From contig CAZEZY010000058.1 of NCBI GenBank assembly GCA_964516635.1, positions 1-14,548 on the forward strand: a DNA stretch of 14,548 nt, given 5' to 3'. How positions within the stretch are numbered: position 1 is the first letter of the stretch; each line of letters begins with the position of its first letter. Both the position numbers and the translations under genes were made by a program. Origin of the DNA: CAZEZY01 sp964516635 (GTDB lineage: Bacteria > Pseudomonadota > Gammaproteobacteria > Burkholderiales > Burkholderiaceae_C). The notes below the pieces were generated by a model that was not told the DNA's origin, did not search any database, and saw only the letters and a program-made list of their open reading frames with translations. Positions 1 through 6,944 of the stretch are shown piece after piece.

Positions 1-43
1 TGCCTGAGGTGTTTGGAGTCACTCATCTGTCTGGATTTGCAGC

Positions 44-610
44 ATGTCCCCTACCATTGACTCGACGAACCCTTTCAGCGGTCTGAGGAAACTTCTGCAC
101 TGGAGCATCTGTGGCCTGGCCTGTTGTCTGGGGGGATTGAGCAGCCTGCACGCCAGTCCGGTGTACTCGGACAAGGCCACCCAGACTTGTGTGGCTCAGG
201 CCACATCCGATTCGCCCAGCCTCTCTGGGTACGCCATTTTGGGCTGCGTGGGTCTTTCATCGCAGCGCTGCATGGCGCTCCCAGGCGGGGACACCACGGT
301 GGGCATGATCGATTGCCTGCAGGCTGAATGGGGCTATTGGGACCGGCGTCTCAACACGGCCTATGCCCGCCGCATGGCTGCAGCACGTTCAGAAGATGCG
401 GCCATGAGCGGTATTCGGGCCACCACGGTTTCACTGGCCGATCGCCTCCAGGCCATGCAGCGGTCCTGGATGGCCTATCGGGATGCCGCCTGTCTGTATG
501 AACAGGCCCAATGGCTGGGCGGTACTGGCGGTGGGCCGGCCACGATGGCCTGCCACCTGCACGAAACGGCGCGGCAGGCGCTGAGGCTGGAGGGTTGGTG
601 GTCACCATGA
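44..610 (+). CDS. Exported LprI/DUF1311-like protein
   Basis: 188 residues. The N-terminus has a polar stretch, then a hydrophobic core at about residues 17-34 ending in LHAS, which reads as a Sec signal peptide with cleavage near 38; the product should be periplasmic. Residues about 76-180 resemble the lysozyme-inhibitor LprI N-terminal domain (DUF1311): C91 followed by a Trp-rich helix (QAEWGYWDRRLNTAY), then the W-x-x-Y-R-D-A-A-C motif at 142-150, and C170 before a closing helix. Proteins of this family are small, helical, disulfide-bonded envelope proteins; one member, mycobacterial LprI, inhibits lysozyme, but the role of most is unknown. The stop codon overlaps the start of the next gene (ATGA, 607-610), so the two are probably translated together. 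The start at 44 lacks a strong ribosome binding site, and the long polar N-region leaves the exact start uncertain. Family assignment is fairly sure, function is not. Confidence 0.8.
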   Translation: MSPTIDSTNPFSGLRKLLHWSICGLACCLGGLSSLHASPVYSDKATQTCVAQATSDSPSLSGYAILGCVGLSSQRCMALPGGDTTVGMIDCLQAEWGYWDRRLNTAYARRMAAARSEDAAMSGIRATTVSLADRLQAMQRSWMAYRDAACLYEQAQWLGGTGGGPATMACHLHETARQALRLEGWWSP

Positions 611-1260
611 AGCTTTGGCTCACTTGCTCGTTTGCAAGTCTGCTCGGTGTTGCCCTATCCCCCGTGCAGGCCCAGGTACCCCACCAGCCAATGGTGCCGT
701 CCATCTCGGCCATCCCGGGCCCGTTTGTCATGCCTCCCATGCCCGCATGGCAGACCGATGCCCGCCAATGCACATGGCATTGGCGCGAGGGGGGAGGGCT
801 TGGATTGTGGGCCGAAACCTGTGACCTGTCGACCGGCAGGTGGGAGGTGGCGTGGGAGGAGCCTAAGGGTGCGTTCGTGTTGCGGCACCATGACCAAGTC
901 CAAGCCACGGTGGTAAAGCCCTGGAGCCTGCCCATGGCAGCAGGCATGGAAGGTCTGACCCGCGCCTTGATCGGATCGGAGGCACTGCCGCCTGACGCTC
1001 CTTGCCACTGGCAACCGATAGCCCTCCGGCCTGCGCCCCGAACCATGGCTTTCTGGGTCTTGGTGCCCAACAATCCTCATGCGCTGGCACCCACCGCACA
1101 GGGTGAAGTGCCCGAACCGGTGTGTGGTGCCTATGGCGTCTCCACCCACGGCGTGCGTTACTTCATTGTCGATCTGCGCTGGTCCGGCCTGGCCGTGTCT
1201 GTGGATGAAGGGCAGGAGCGGCCGATGTTCGATGCGGCCAGCATCGTGCGCTTGCGCTGA
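607..1260 (+). CDS. Exported hypothetical protein with four cysteines
   Basis: 217 residues from the ATG at 607, which overlaps the upstream stop as ATGA and sits directly in front of a clean signal peptide (MKLWLTCSFASLLGVALSPVQA, cleavage about residue 22). The frame is open further upstream to 511, but that extension would hide the signal peptide inside the protein, so 607 is preferred. The mature part begins with a Pro/Met-rich linker (about 24-47), then a Trp-rich segment with C55 and C72, later C133 and C173; four cysteines in a periplasmic protein would allow two disulfides. I do not recognise the family. The coupling with the LprI-like gene suggests the two act together in the envelope. 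Whether it also binds a lysozyme or cell-wall component is a guess. Confidence 0.75.
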   Translation: MKLWLTCSFASLLGVALSPVQAQVPHQPMVPSISAIPGPFVMPPMPAWQTDARQCTWHWREGGGLGLWAETCDLSTGRWEVAWEEPKGAFVLRHHDQVQATVVKPWSLPMAAGMEGLTRALIGSEALPPDAPCHWQPIALRPAPRTMAFWVLVPNNPHALAPTAQGEVPEPVCGAYGVSTHGVRYFIVDLRWSGLAVSVDEGQERPMFDAASIVRLR

Positions 1261-1785
1261 AGCCTCAGGGCTCAGATGGCTTGAGCGCCAGGATGTCATG
1301 CGAGGATTCAAACTGGGGCTCAGGAAACTCAAGACGAAGTCGACCATCAGCCAGACGTGAGACCAGTCCCATCGTCCTGAGTCCGGCATCGGAACCCGCT
1401 GTAAACGGTCAGGCCTGCTGCCTTGCCCAGCTTGACCAGGCGACCGACCCCGTCGCCCGAGGGGTCCCAGACCGCATCGAAGGCCAGGGTGGGATGTGGC
1501 CTTGCATCCACCAGCTATTCATCTGCTCCGGCCCCTGTCCCGCTTTTCTTGCTGTTTGGTCACAAAGAAGCCTGGCGTGACAGAGTTGCCAAACGGGTTG
1601 GCGATGTAGCATCATGTCAACCAAAACTGACATGTCGGACCTGGCTGATGACGCAATGCTTGAGACCGGAATCCACTTATTCGACACCTGGGTGCTGCAC
1701 CCATCCTCTGATTGGGTGATGTGTTGCACATGAAATCGCCTCAGGTCTGCAGAGGGCTGTCCCGTCGCAAGCAGGCGGTGCGCTG
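1261..1785. other. Gene-poor interval with possible decayed minus-strand coding
   Basis: About 525 bases lack a convincing gene. On the minus strand one can read short protein-like stretches broken by stops and frame changes: about 1600-1512 (ANPFGNSVTPGFFVTKQQEK, closed by TGA), then about 1515-1380 (LVDARPHPTLAFDAVWDPSGD followed by GRLVKLGKAAGLTVYSGF) and, in another frame, a 35-residue tail from an ATG at 1372 to a TGA at 1265. None has a ribosome binding site or a recognisable domain. This could be a pseudogene remnant or chance openness in GC-rich DNA. The right-hand part (about 1610-1740) is less GC-rich, holds a small inverted repeat, and probably contains the promoter of the amidohydrolase. 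Confidence 0.4.
1613..1634. repeat. Inverted repeat CATGTCA-N8-TGACATG
   Basis: Seven-base perfect arms at 1613-1619 and 1628-1634 flank the AT-rich loop ACCAAAAC. It lies about 150 bases upstream of the amidohydrolase start in the least GC-rich part of the interval. It could be an operator or a weak hairpin; no T-run follows, so it is not a typical terminator. Confidence 0.4.
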
Positions 1786-3009
1786 ATGCGACGCCGCCAC
1801 CTGATGCTCGGCTGCTGCGGCGCTCTGGCGGCGGGTTTGTTCACCAGCCTCACGGCACAGGCTGCCGGTCCGATGCGCAATCCCTGCAGGGGCCCGTGGT
1901 CCGCCAGCGGAGCTGGGCAGGCGCTTGTGGAGCAAGCCTTCGATGGCGTCGATGCCGCGCGCTTGGTCGATACCCATGCCCACCTGCTCGGCACGGGCGA
2001 TGCCGGTTCAGGCTGCACCATCCACCCCAGCATGCACCAATGGTGGCGGCCCGTCGAAGTGTTGCGAAGGCGAGCCATCCTCGATGCTTCCTGTGTCGCG
2101 CCAGATGCGCCCTCCATCGACCGCGCTTACGTGGAGCGTTTACAAGTACTCGCTGCCGATTTTCCGGCGGGTGCACGATGGTGGTTGTTTGCTTTCGAGC
2201 AAGCCCATGATGATACCGGCCAGCCGCGCCAGGACTGGACCACTTTCCACGTGCCTGATGCCTACGCCGCGCAGGTGGCGGCCGCATCGCCCCAGCGTTT
2301 TGCCTGGGTAGCCTCGGTGCACCCGTACCGGCCCGATGCGCTGGCCCGGCTGGACGCCGCCATCGCCGCTGGCGCGGTGGCGGTGAAGTGGCTCCCCAGC
2401 GCCATGAACATCGATCCTCGCGACTCGCGCTGTCGCCCGTTTTGCGAACGGCTCGCCGTTGCGGGCCTTCCGCTGATCGTGCACTGTGGCGAGGAGAAGG
2501 CCGCGCCGGGTGCCGGGCGAGACGAACTCGTCAACCCGTTGCTGGTACGCCACCTGCTGGCCCATGGCACCAGGGTCATCGTGGCGCACTGCGCCTCGTT
2601 GGGCCGCGCGGCCGATACCGACCGGTCATCTGCACCGTGGCGGCCAGCCTTCGAGCTGTTCGCCCGGCTCATGGACGAGCCCGAGTGGCAGGGTCGCTTG
2701 TTCGCGGACATTTCGGCGGTGTTCCAGCGCAACCGCAAGCCAGAAGTGTGGCAGGCCTTGATGCGGCGGCAGGACTGGCACCACCGGCTGCTGCACGGGT
2801 CAGACCATCCGCTGCCGGGCCTGATGCCTTTGTTCTCGCTGCCAGCGCTGCATCGGGCCGGGGTGCTGGGCGAAGGCGACATCGACCCGCTGAGTCGCAT
2901 TCGCGAGCACAACCCGCTGTTGTTCGACTTCGTGCTCAAACGGCGTTTACGTCTGGGGGCTTCCCGTCTGCCCGCATCGCTGTTCGAAGGCTTGGCACTG
3001 TCTGCCTGA
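1786..3009 (+). CDS. Exported amidohydrolase, TIM-barrel metal-dependent (PF04909-like)
   Basis: 407 residues. The N-terminus MRRRHLMLGCCGALAAGLFTSLTAQA reads as a Tat-like leader (RRRHLML) with cleavage near 26, so the enzyme probably folds in the cytoplasm and acts in the periplasm. The metal-site pattern of the amidohydrolase superfamily is present in order: D62-T-H64-A-H66 after strand 1, a Lys at 201 (VAVKWLPSAMNID) that could be a bridging carbamylated lysine or simply substrate-facing, H233 (IVHCGEEK), H268 (VAHCAS) and D340 (HGSDHP). Length fits the amidohydrolase-2 group, which includes hydrolases and decarboxylases; the reaction and substrate cannot be told. It stands alone, with the gap-rich interval on its left and a convergent oxygenase on its right. 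No strong ribosome binding site is seen before the ATG at 1786, but the leader peptide starts right there, which supports this start. Confidence 0.85.
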   Translation: MRRRHLMLGCCGALAAGLFTSLTAQAAGPMRNPCRGPWSASGAGQALVEQAFDGVDAARLVDTHAHLLGTGDAGSGCTIHPSMHQWWRPVEVLRRRAILDASCVAPDAPSIDRAYVERLQVLAADFPAGARWWLFAFEQAHDDTGQPRQDWTTFHVPDAYAAQVAAASPQRFAWVASVHPYRPDALARLDAAIAAGAVAVKWLPSAMNIDPRDSRCRPFCERLAVAGLPLIVHCGEEKAAPGAGRDELVNPLLVRHLLAHGTRVIVAHCASLGRAADTDRSSAPWRPAFELFARLMDEPEWQGRLFADISAVFQRNRKPEVWQALMRRQDWHHRLLHGSDHPLPGLMPLFSLPALHRAGVLGEGDIDPLSRIREHNPLLFDFVLKRRLRLGASRLPASLFEGLALSA

Positions 3010-3109
3010 AAAGCCCAGATGCTGCCTCATTCGTGCGGTGGTGTCTTGTGCTTTTGTCCAAGGATGATGAGTCAAGCGCCGGATTCACTTGCCCGGATGA
3101 CGACTGGAC

Positions 3110-3128
3110 GGCGGGCCAGCAGCCCGCC
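3110..3128. terminator. GC-rich hairpin between convergent genes
   Basis: GGCGGGC (3110-3116), loop CAGCA, GCCCGCC (3122-3128): a perfect 7-bp stem placed between the ends of the amidohydrolase (3009) and the oxygenase (3137), where a shared bidirectional terminator would be expected. Neither side has a T-run, so intrinsic termination is uncertain. Confidence 0.4.
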
Positions 3129-3136
3129 GCCCGCGT

Positions 3137-4126
3137 TCAGCCCTTGCGGTAGTTGGCCTGGATGCGCTGCATCAGGTAGTCCCCGGCCGTGATGGGCGGG
3201 TACTTGCCCCGGCTGGACTCGATCACCACATCGGTGTTGGCCTGGCAGAAAAACGCGATGCTGTAGCGCGGCCCCATGTACTCGCCCGGCAGCGGGTTGC
3301 GCACGCGGTGGAAGTTGCTCAGCAGCCGGTCGTCGCTCCAGCGCATCAGCATGTCACCGATGTTGCAGGTGATGCGGTCCTCCTGGGGCGGCACGCCGGT
3401 CCATTCCTGGGCCTCGTATTCCTTGCCTGGACAGACCTGCAACCCGCCCTGGCCCTCGCGCTGGTACAGAATGGTCAGGCAGTTGAAGTCGGTGTGGGCG
3501 CCGCCGCGAACGTAGTCCAGCTTGTCCTGGATGTCGGCCGGTATGGCGTAGTAGTGCAACAGACGCAGCGTGCTTTGGTAGGTGTCGCGGCCCATGTCGT
3601 GGGCCTGGGTGAAGAAGTCGCGCTCAAAGCCCAGCCGGTCGGCAAAGCACGACAGCACCTTCATGCCCACCGCCCAGCTCGCCTCTTCGAATGCCTGCAT
3701 GGCCGCCTTGAATCCTGGCAGTTCTTCCTCTGACGGATACAACCCGGCCATGCGCGGGCGGGTCATCTGGTAGCTTTCCTTCTGATCCGGCACCCCCGTC
3801 GAAGGGCGCACCTGTGCCAGGTTCTCCCAGCCCGAATTGCGTGCCAGGGGCCACTGCGCCTTGGTGGCTTGGGGCAGGGCAAAGAAGCGTTCGCTCCATT
3901 CAAACGCCTCGCGCACCTGCTCCAGCGGTATGCCGTGGTTGTGCAACTGGAAAAAGCCCACCTCGGTGGCGGCCCGCCAGAGCTGTTCGGTGATGTCTTC
4001 GCGGCGGGCCTCGAAGTCGGACAGGTCGATCACTGGGACCAAACGGGCGGTGGTTTCGCAACCGGCATCGCCCATGCGGGCTTCCTTGCGAAGTTCTTCG
4101 AGTTCGTAGTCGATGGCAGCGGTCAT
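3137..4126 (-). CDS. 2-oxoglutarate/Fe(II)-dependent oxygenase, isopenicillin N synthase family
   Basis: 329 residues, the usual length for this family. The N-terminal non-haem dioxygenase domain (about 30-145) has the typical VPVIDLSDF and EVGFFQLHNHGI motifs. The catalytic double-stranded beta-helix follows, with the iron ligands H211-x-D213 (GGAHTDFNCLTILYQ) and H273 (SNFHRVRNP) and the 2-oxoglutarate-binding R287-Y-S289. All key residues are intact, so it should be an active cytoplasmic hydroxylase or oxidase coupled to 2-oxoglutarate decarboxylation. The family covers hydroxylation of thymine, amino acids, plant-type secondary metabolites and others; the substrate cannot be read from sequence. 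AGGAG ends 6 bases before the ATG at 4126, fixing the start. It is transcribed divergently from the binding protein/deaminase pair across a palindromic control region, which suggests a shared pathway. Confidence 0.92.
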   Translation of the reverse strand: MTAAIDYELEELRKEARMGDAGCETTARLVPVIDLSDFEARREDITEQLWRAATEVGFFQLHNHGIPLEQVREAFEWSERFFALPQATKAQWPLARNSGWENLAQVRPSTGVPDQKESYQMTRPRMAGLYPSEEELPGFKAAMQAFEEASWAVGMKVLSCFADRLGFERDFFTQAHDMGRDTYQSTLRLLHYYAIPADIQDKLDYVRGGAHTDFNCLTILYQREGQGGLQVCPGKEYEAQEWTGVPPQEDRITCNIGDMLMRWSDDRLLSNFHRVRNPLPGEYMGPRYSIAFFCQANTDVVIESSRGKYPPITAGDYLMQRIQANYRKG

Positions 4127-4163
4127 GCAGCACTCCTGAAGATGTTGAGGTGAAACATTTCAA

Positions 4164-4358
4164 GAGCAATTTCCCGCCGCCATGACAAACGACTGAACGC
4201 TTCTACTCTCGTTGATCAACGTGCAAACATCGTGCCAGGTTCGATGCACCAGATCGGGGCCTGCAGCCCGGGTCTGGATTGGCACAGAACTTGTTAGCCA
4301 CGCCAGCCAGAGTAGAAGCGTTCAGCCATCGCCGTCGGCGGTCGCCCGGAAATTGCTC
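4164..4358. repeat. Large nested imperfect palindrome in divergent promoter region
   Basis: Several inverted arms share one centre near 4260. Outer arms: GAGCAATTTCC (4164-4174) and GGAAATTGCTC (4348-4358). Middle arms: CTGAACGCTTCTACTCT (4193-4209) and its exact complement (4309-4325), 17 of 17 bases. Inner arms: GTGCCA (4232-4237) and TGGCAC (4280-4285). The core is a hairpin with 12-base arms at 4249-4260 and 4266-4277 (10 of 12 paired) around CTGCA. The whole 195 bases can therefore fold into one long interrupted hairpin. It fills most of the 296-base gap between the divergent oxygenase and binding-protein genes. It could be a decayed MITE-like insertion, a set of paired operators, or a structured RNA. 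No flanking target-site duplication is evident. Confidence 0.75.
4210..4221. promoter_or_regulatory. 12-bp perfect palindrome CGTTGATCAACG
   Basis: A perfect 12-base palindrome immediately inside the left 17-base arm of the larger nested palindrome. Its size suits a dimeric regulator, and it lies about 85 bases upstream of the oxygenase start. No regulator gene is adjacent, so an operator role is only a suggestion. Confidence 0.3.
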
Positions 4359-4422
4359 AGAGGGTCCGCCTGTGCATCCAGGCAGGCGGGCATACGTTCA
4401 GACTGTCTTTCGGAGCCGCACC

Positions 4423-5448
4423 ATGTTACGCCGTCATTTTCTGGTCTCTTCCACCGCCGCCGCCGCTTCATTGGCCATGCCGTTTGTGCATGCCCAATCC
4501 ACCGGCAAGTTGACGCCCCTGAAGTTCACCCTGGACTTTCGCATCACCGGGCAGACCTCGCCCTTCTTTCTGGCCCAGCACAAAGGCTACTACCGCGACG
4601 AGGGGCTGGACGTCAGTATCGATGTGGGCGCAGGTTCGGTCGCTTCGATCACTCGGATTGCCAGCGGTGTGTACCAGATGGGGCTGGGCGACATCAGCTC
4701 ACTCATCGAATTTCAGGCGGCCAACCCACCCGTGGTGCAGGCGGTCTACCAGTACTACAACCGTGCACCGTTTGCGATCATCGGTCGCAAGGACCGGGGC
4801 ATCACCAGCGACTTTTCCAGCCTGAAGGGCAAGAAAATTGCGGCCGCTGCGGTGGAGTCTACCCGGCGCGCCTGGCCCATGGTGGCCAACAAGCTGCGCC
4901 AGGGGCCGGACCTGTTCGAGTGGGTGACGACCGATTTCAGTGCGCGCGACAACGTCATGGTGCGCGGCGATGTCGATGGCGCCACTTACTTCCACGACTC
5001 GGCCGTGTCGCTGTTTGCCCGCATGAACCCTCAGGAACTCAGCGTGTTGCGCTACACCGATGCCGGCGTGAACCTGTACGGCAATGCCATCCTGGCCAGC
5101 AATGCGCTGATCACCCAGCAGCCCCAGGTGGTCGCGGCCTTTCTGCGCGCCACCAACCGCGCGATTGTGGAGACGCTGGCCGATCCGCTGCCCGCCATTG
5201 CGGCCACCAAGGTGCGTGAGCCCATTCTGAACGACAAGATGGAACTCGACCGCTGGAAGCTCACCGCCGAGTACGTGGCTGCCAAAGACACCCGTTCTCA
5301 CGGTCTGGGCGATGTGCTCAAGTACACGCTGGAGCAGCAGGTGGATCAGGTGGTCGATGTCTTCGGACTCAAAACCCGCCCCAGCGTAGAAGGCGTGTTT
5401 CACCGCGGCATGTTGCCTGTGGCGGCCGAACGCAAGGTGCAGGCGTGA
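4423..5448 (+). CDS. ABC transporter substrate-binding protein, NMT1/THI5-like (SsuA/ThiY type)
   Basis: 341 residues from the ATG at 4423. This start has GGAG seven bases upstream and begins directly with a leader, MLRRHFLVSSTAAAASLAMPFVHA, Tat/Sec-like (RRHFL) with cleavage after about residue 24; the open frame extending back to 4279 is not needed. The mature part opens with the classic NMT1 pattern (TLDFRITGQTSPFFLAQHKGYYRDEGLDVSI, about 36-66), then GAGS (70-73) and the later DGATYF segment. Such periplasmic proteins deliver sulfonates, taurine, pyrimidines or thiamine precursors to an ABC permease. No permease or ATPase gene lies next to it here, which is unusual; partners must be elsewhere or lost. 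The gene overlaps the deaminase by four bases (GTGA), so the two are coupled. Ligand identity is unknown; a nucleobase or pyrimidine is inferred from neighbours. Confidence 0.88.
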   Translation: MLRRHFLVSSTAAAASLAMPFVHAQSTGKLTPLKFTLDFRITGQTSPFFLAQHKGYYRDEGLDVSIDVGAGSVASITRIASGVYQMGLGDISSLIEFQAANPPVVQAVYQYYNRAPFAIIGRKDRGITSDFSSLKGKKIAAAAVESTRRAWPMVANKLRQGPDLFEWVTTDFSARDNVMVRGDVDGATYFHDSAVSLFARMNPQELSVLRYTDAGVNLYGNAILASNALITQQPQVVAAFLRATNRAIVETLADPLPAIAATKVREPILNDKMELDRWKLTAEYVAAKDTRSHGLGDVLKYTLEQQVDQVVDVFGLKTRPSVEGVFHRGMLPVAAERKVQA

Positions 5449-5951
5449 CGGCAGCATTGCCCGAGGAAAACCGGATCGACGAAGCCGACGCACGCTACTT
5501 GCGCGTGGCGATCGGCATGTCGCGCGTGGCGCGGGAACGGGGCAACCGCCCCTTTGGCGCCACCATCGTGGCCGCCGACGGGCAGGTGCTGGCCGAGGTC
5601 TGGAACAGCAATGTCGAGACCGGCGACTGCACCGCCCACGCCGAGGTCAACGCCATCCGGGCGGTGAGCCCGCACCACAGCCGCGAGGTGCTGGCCGGCG
5701 CCACCTTGTATTCGTCGGCCGAGCCCTGCGTGATGTGCGCTGGCGCCATTTTCTGGAGCAACATCGGCCGGGTGGTCTATGGCATCGATGCGCAGCGCTT
5801 GCGGGTGTTTCGGGGCGAGCGACCGGAGCAACGCGACGCCGAACTGTCGTGCCGTGACGTGTTTGCGGCCTCGCCGCACCCGATCGACTGTGTGGGGCCG
5901 GCGCTGATCTTGGAAGCCAGCGAACCGCATGAGGGCTTCTGGAAGGTGTGA
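5445..5951 (+). CDS. Nucleoside/nucleobase deaminase, CDA superfamily
   Basis: 168 residues, starting with GTG at 5445 that overlaps the stop of the binding protein. The zinc-dependent deaminase signature is complete: H65-A-E67-V-N-A-I-R and P94-C95-V-M-C98-A-G-A-I, with H65, C95 and C98 as zinc ligands and E67 as proton shuttle. The N-terminal PFGATIVAADGQVLAE strand is typical of the guanine deaminase/TadA/cytosine deaminase branch. It is unlikely to be the housekeeping tRNA enzyme TadA because it is coupled to a transport-type binding protein; a free base or base-like heterocycle is the more likely substrate. The reaction would be hydrolytic removal of an exocyclic amino group with ammonia release in the cytoplasm. 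With the divergent oxygenase it may form a scavenging or degradation module. Exact substrate unknown. Confidence 0.9.
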   Translation: MTAALPEENRIDEADARYLRVAIGMSRVARERGNRPFGATIVAADGQVLAEVWNSNVETGDCTAHAEVNAIRAVSPHHSREVLAGATLYSSAEPCVMCAGAIFWSNIGRVVYGIDAQRLRVFRGERPEQRDAELSCRDVFAASPHPIDCVGPALILEASEPHEGFWKV

Positions 5952-6104
5952 TTTCCCGGTGTCAACGAGCCAGGGGTGACCCGTCCACTTCGGAAAAACC
6001 TGAATCACATTGAACCTTTGGCTGCTTTTTTCGATGTGTCCGGGAGATTAGCATTTCACGGGGTTGTGCATAGTGCATGGCCCTATTTGAAAGGCAGTCT
6101 CATC

Positions 6105-6509
6105 ATGAGAACCTATCTCACCAACAGTCCGCAGGCGGCGACGCGCCTGCTTGCGATGGTTCTGGTGTCCGATGGCAATTACGCCCTGTCCGAAATCCGG
6201 GCGCTGGACCAGTTGGAAGCCTCCCGCCGCCTGGGCTTGACCGCCGAAGAGATCAAATCCGTGATCGACCAGTTCTGTCTGGATTTGTTGAATGCCCATC
6301 ATGGGGAGTGGACGGGCTCGGCCCAGATGGACCCATCCACCCGGCAGGCCCTCTTCAACGAGGTGCAAGATCCTGCCTTGCGGCGCGAAGTCTTGCAGCT
6401 ATCGAGGGATCTGGCCCTGGCCGACGGACACCTGGCCGACGGCGAGATGGCCATGCTGGACGCCATGGAAAGGTCGTGGCGTGGCGAATCGGCGGAGCTG
6501 GGGCGTTGA
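6105..6509 (+). CDS. TerB-like (tellurite resistance B family) protein
   Basis: 134 residues from the ATG at 6105; the frame is open upstream to 5976, but homology-like sequence starts at MRTYLTNSPQAATRLLAMVLVSDG. Two similar acidic helical motifs are visible, VSDGNYALSEIRALDQL (about 21-37) and LALADGHLADGEMAMLDAM (about 106-124), the D-G-x-x-x-x-x-E pattern typical of TerB/DjlA-type all-helical domains that bind divalent metal. No signal peptide; cytoplasmic. TerB-family proteins occur in stress-response, tellurite and phage-defence settings, often with membrane proteins; this copy lies 39 bases before a membrane protein gene, and the two likely form a small operon. No other ter genes are present, so a tellurite role is not supported. 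The ribosome binding site (GAAAGG, about 11 bases upstream) is weak. Confidence 0.8.
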   Translation: MRTYLTNSPQAATRLLAMVLVSDGNYALSEIRALDQLEASRRLGLTAEEIKSVIDQFCLDLLNAHHGEWTGSAQMDPSTRQALFNEVQDPALRREVLQLSRDLALADGHLADGEMAMLDAMERSWRGESAELGR

Positions 6510-6548
6510 TCAACGTGGCTGCGCCCTCATGGATTGGAGAATGACATC

Positions 6549-6944
6549 ATGAAATGGTTGATCTGGATCGCGTTTGCGCTGCTGATCAGTTTGTGGACGG
6601 GCCTGGTGGTCGTGACCGTGCAGTTGACCGACTGGCTGCTCCAGGCCATGGCAACGGGCCAGGCCACTGACATGGCGGGTCTGGTCAGTCAATGGCCGCT
6701 ACCGGCCTGGTTGGCCGCCTGGGGGGGAACCGCCTGGCTCGAAGCCCTGCAAGCCACGCTCGCGGGCTTCCTGCAATGGGTTGGCGACTGGTTGCCCGCA
6801 GCGGCCGGCCTGATGGGCTGGCTGACCCCACTCATGTGGGTGGTCTGGGGGCTGGTGGCCCTGTGCATGGTGGCTGTGGCAGTTCTGGCTCACTGGCTGG
6901 TGGGTCGAATCAATCCCAGCGTGACTCGGCTTCGCGGCGGGTGA
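6549..6944 (+). CDS. Small tryptophan-rich membrane protein
   Basis: 131 residues from the ATG at 6549, preceded by TTGGAGA eight bases upstream; an in-frame TTG at 6534 lies inside that ribosome binding site and is rejected. Two transmembrane segments are clear, about residues 3-25 and 94-118, joined by an amphipathic loop rich in Trp, Ala and Gly (LPAWLAAWGGTAWLEALQATLAGFLQWVGDWLP). Trp makes up 14 of 131 residues, an extreme share. The C-terminus is short and basic (GRINPSVTRLRGG), suggesting a cytoplasmic end. I do not recognise the family. It follows the TerB-like gene at a 39-base gap, so they are probably co-transcribed, with TerB acting at the membrane through this protein. Its last 35 bases overlap the convergent phosphoesterase gene. 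Confidence 0.75.
   Translation: MKWLIWIAFALLISLWTGLVVVTVQLTDWLLQAMATGQATDMAGLVSQWPLPAWLAAWGGTAWLEALQATLAGFLQWVGDWLPAAAGLMGWLTPLMWVVWGLVALCMVAVAVLAHWLVGRINPSVTRLRGG

Noticed and set aside
1409..1729. 106-residue minus-strand open frame upstream of the amidohydrolase
   Set aside because: Composition looks random (many Trp, Gln, Ser), no ribosome binding site; a different frame looks more protein-like but is broken.
4212..5219. 335-residue open frame over the binding-protein gene
   Set aside because: Alternative frame of the binding protein; no leader or domain, whereas the other frame has a full NMT1 pattern.
6105..6509. TerB-like gene as part of a tellurite resistance operon
   Set aside because: No terA, terC, terD or terZ relatives are in the window; only the domain similarity supports the name.
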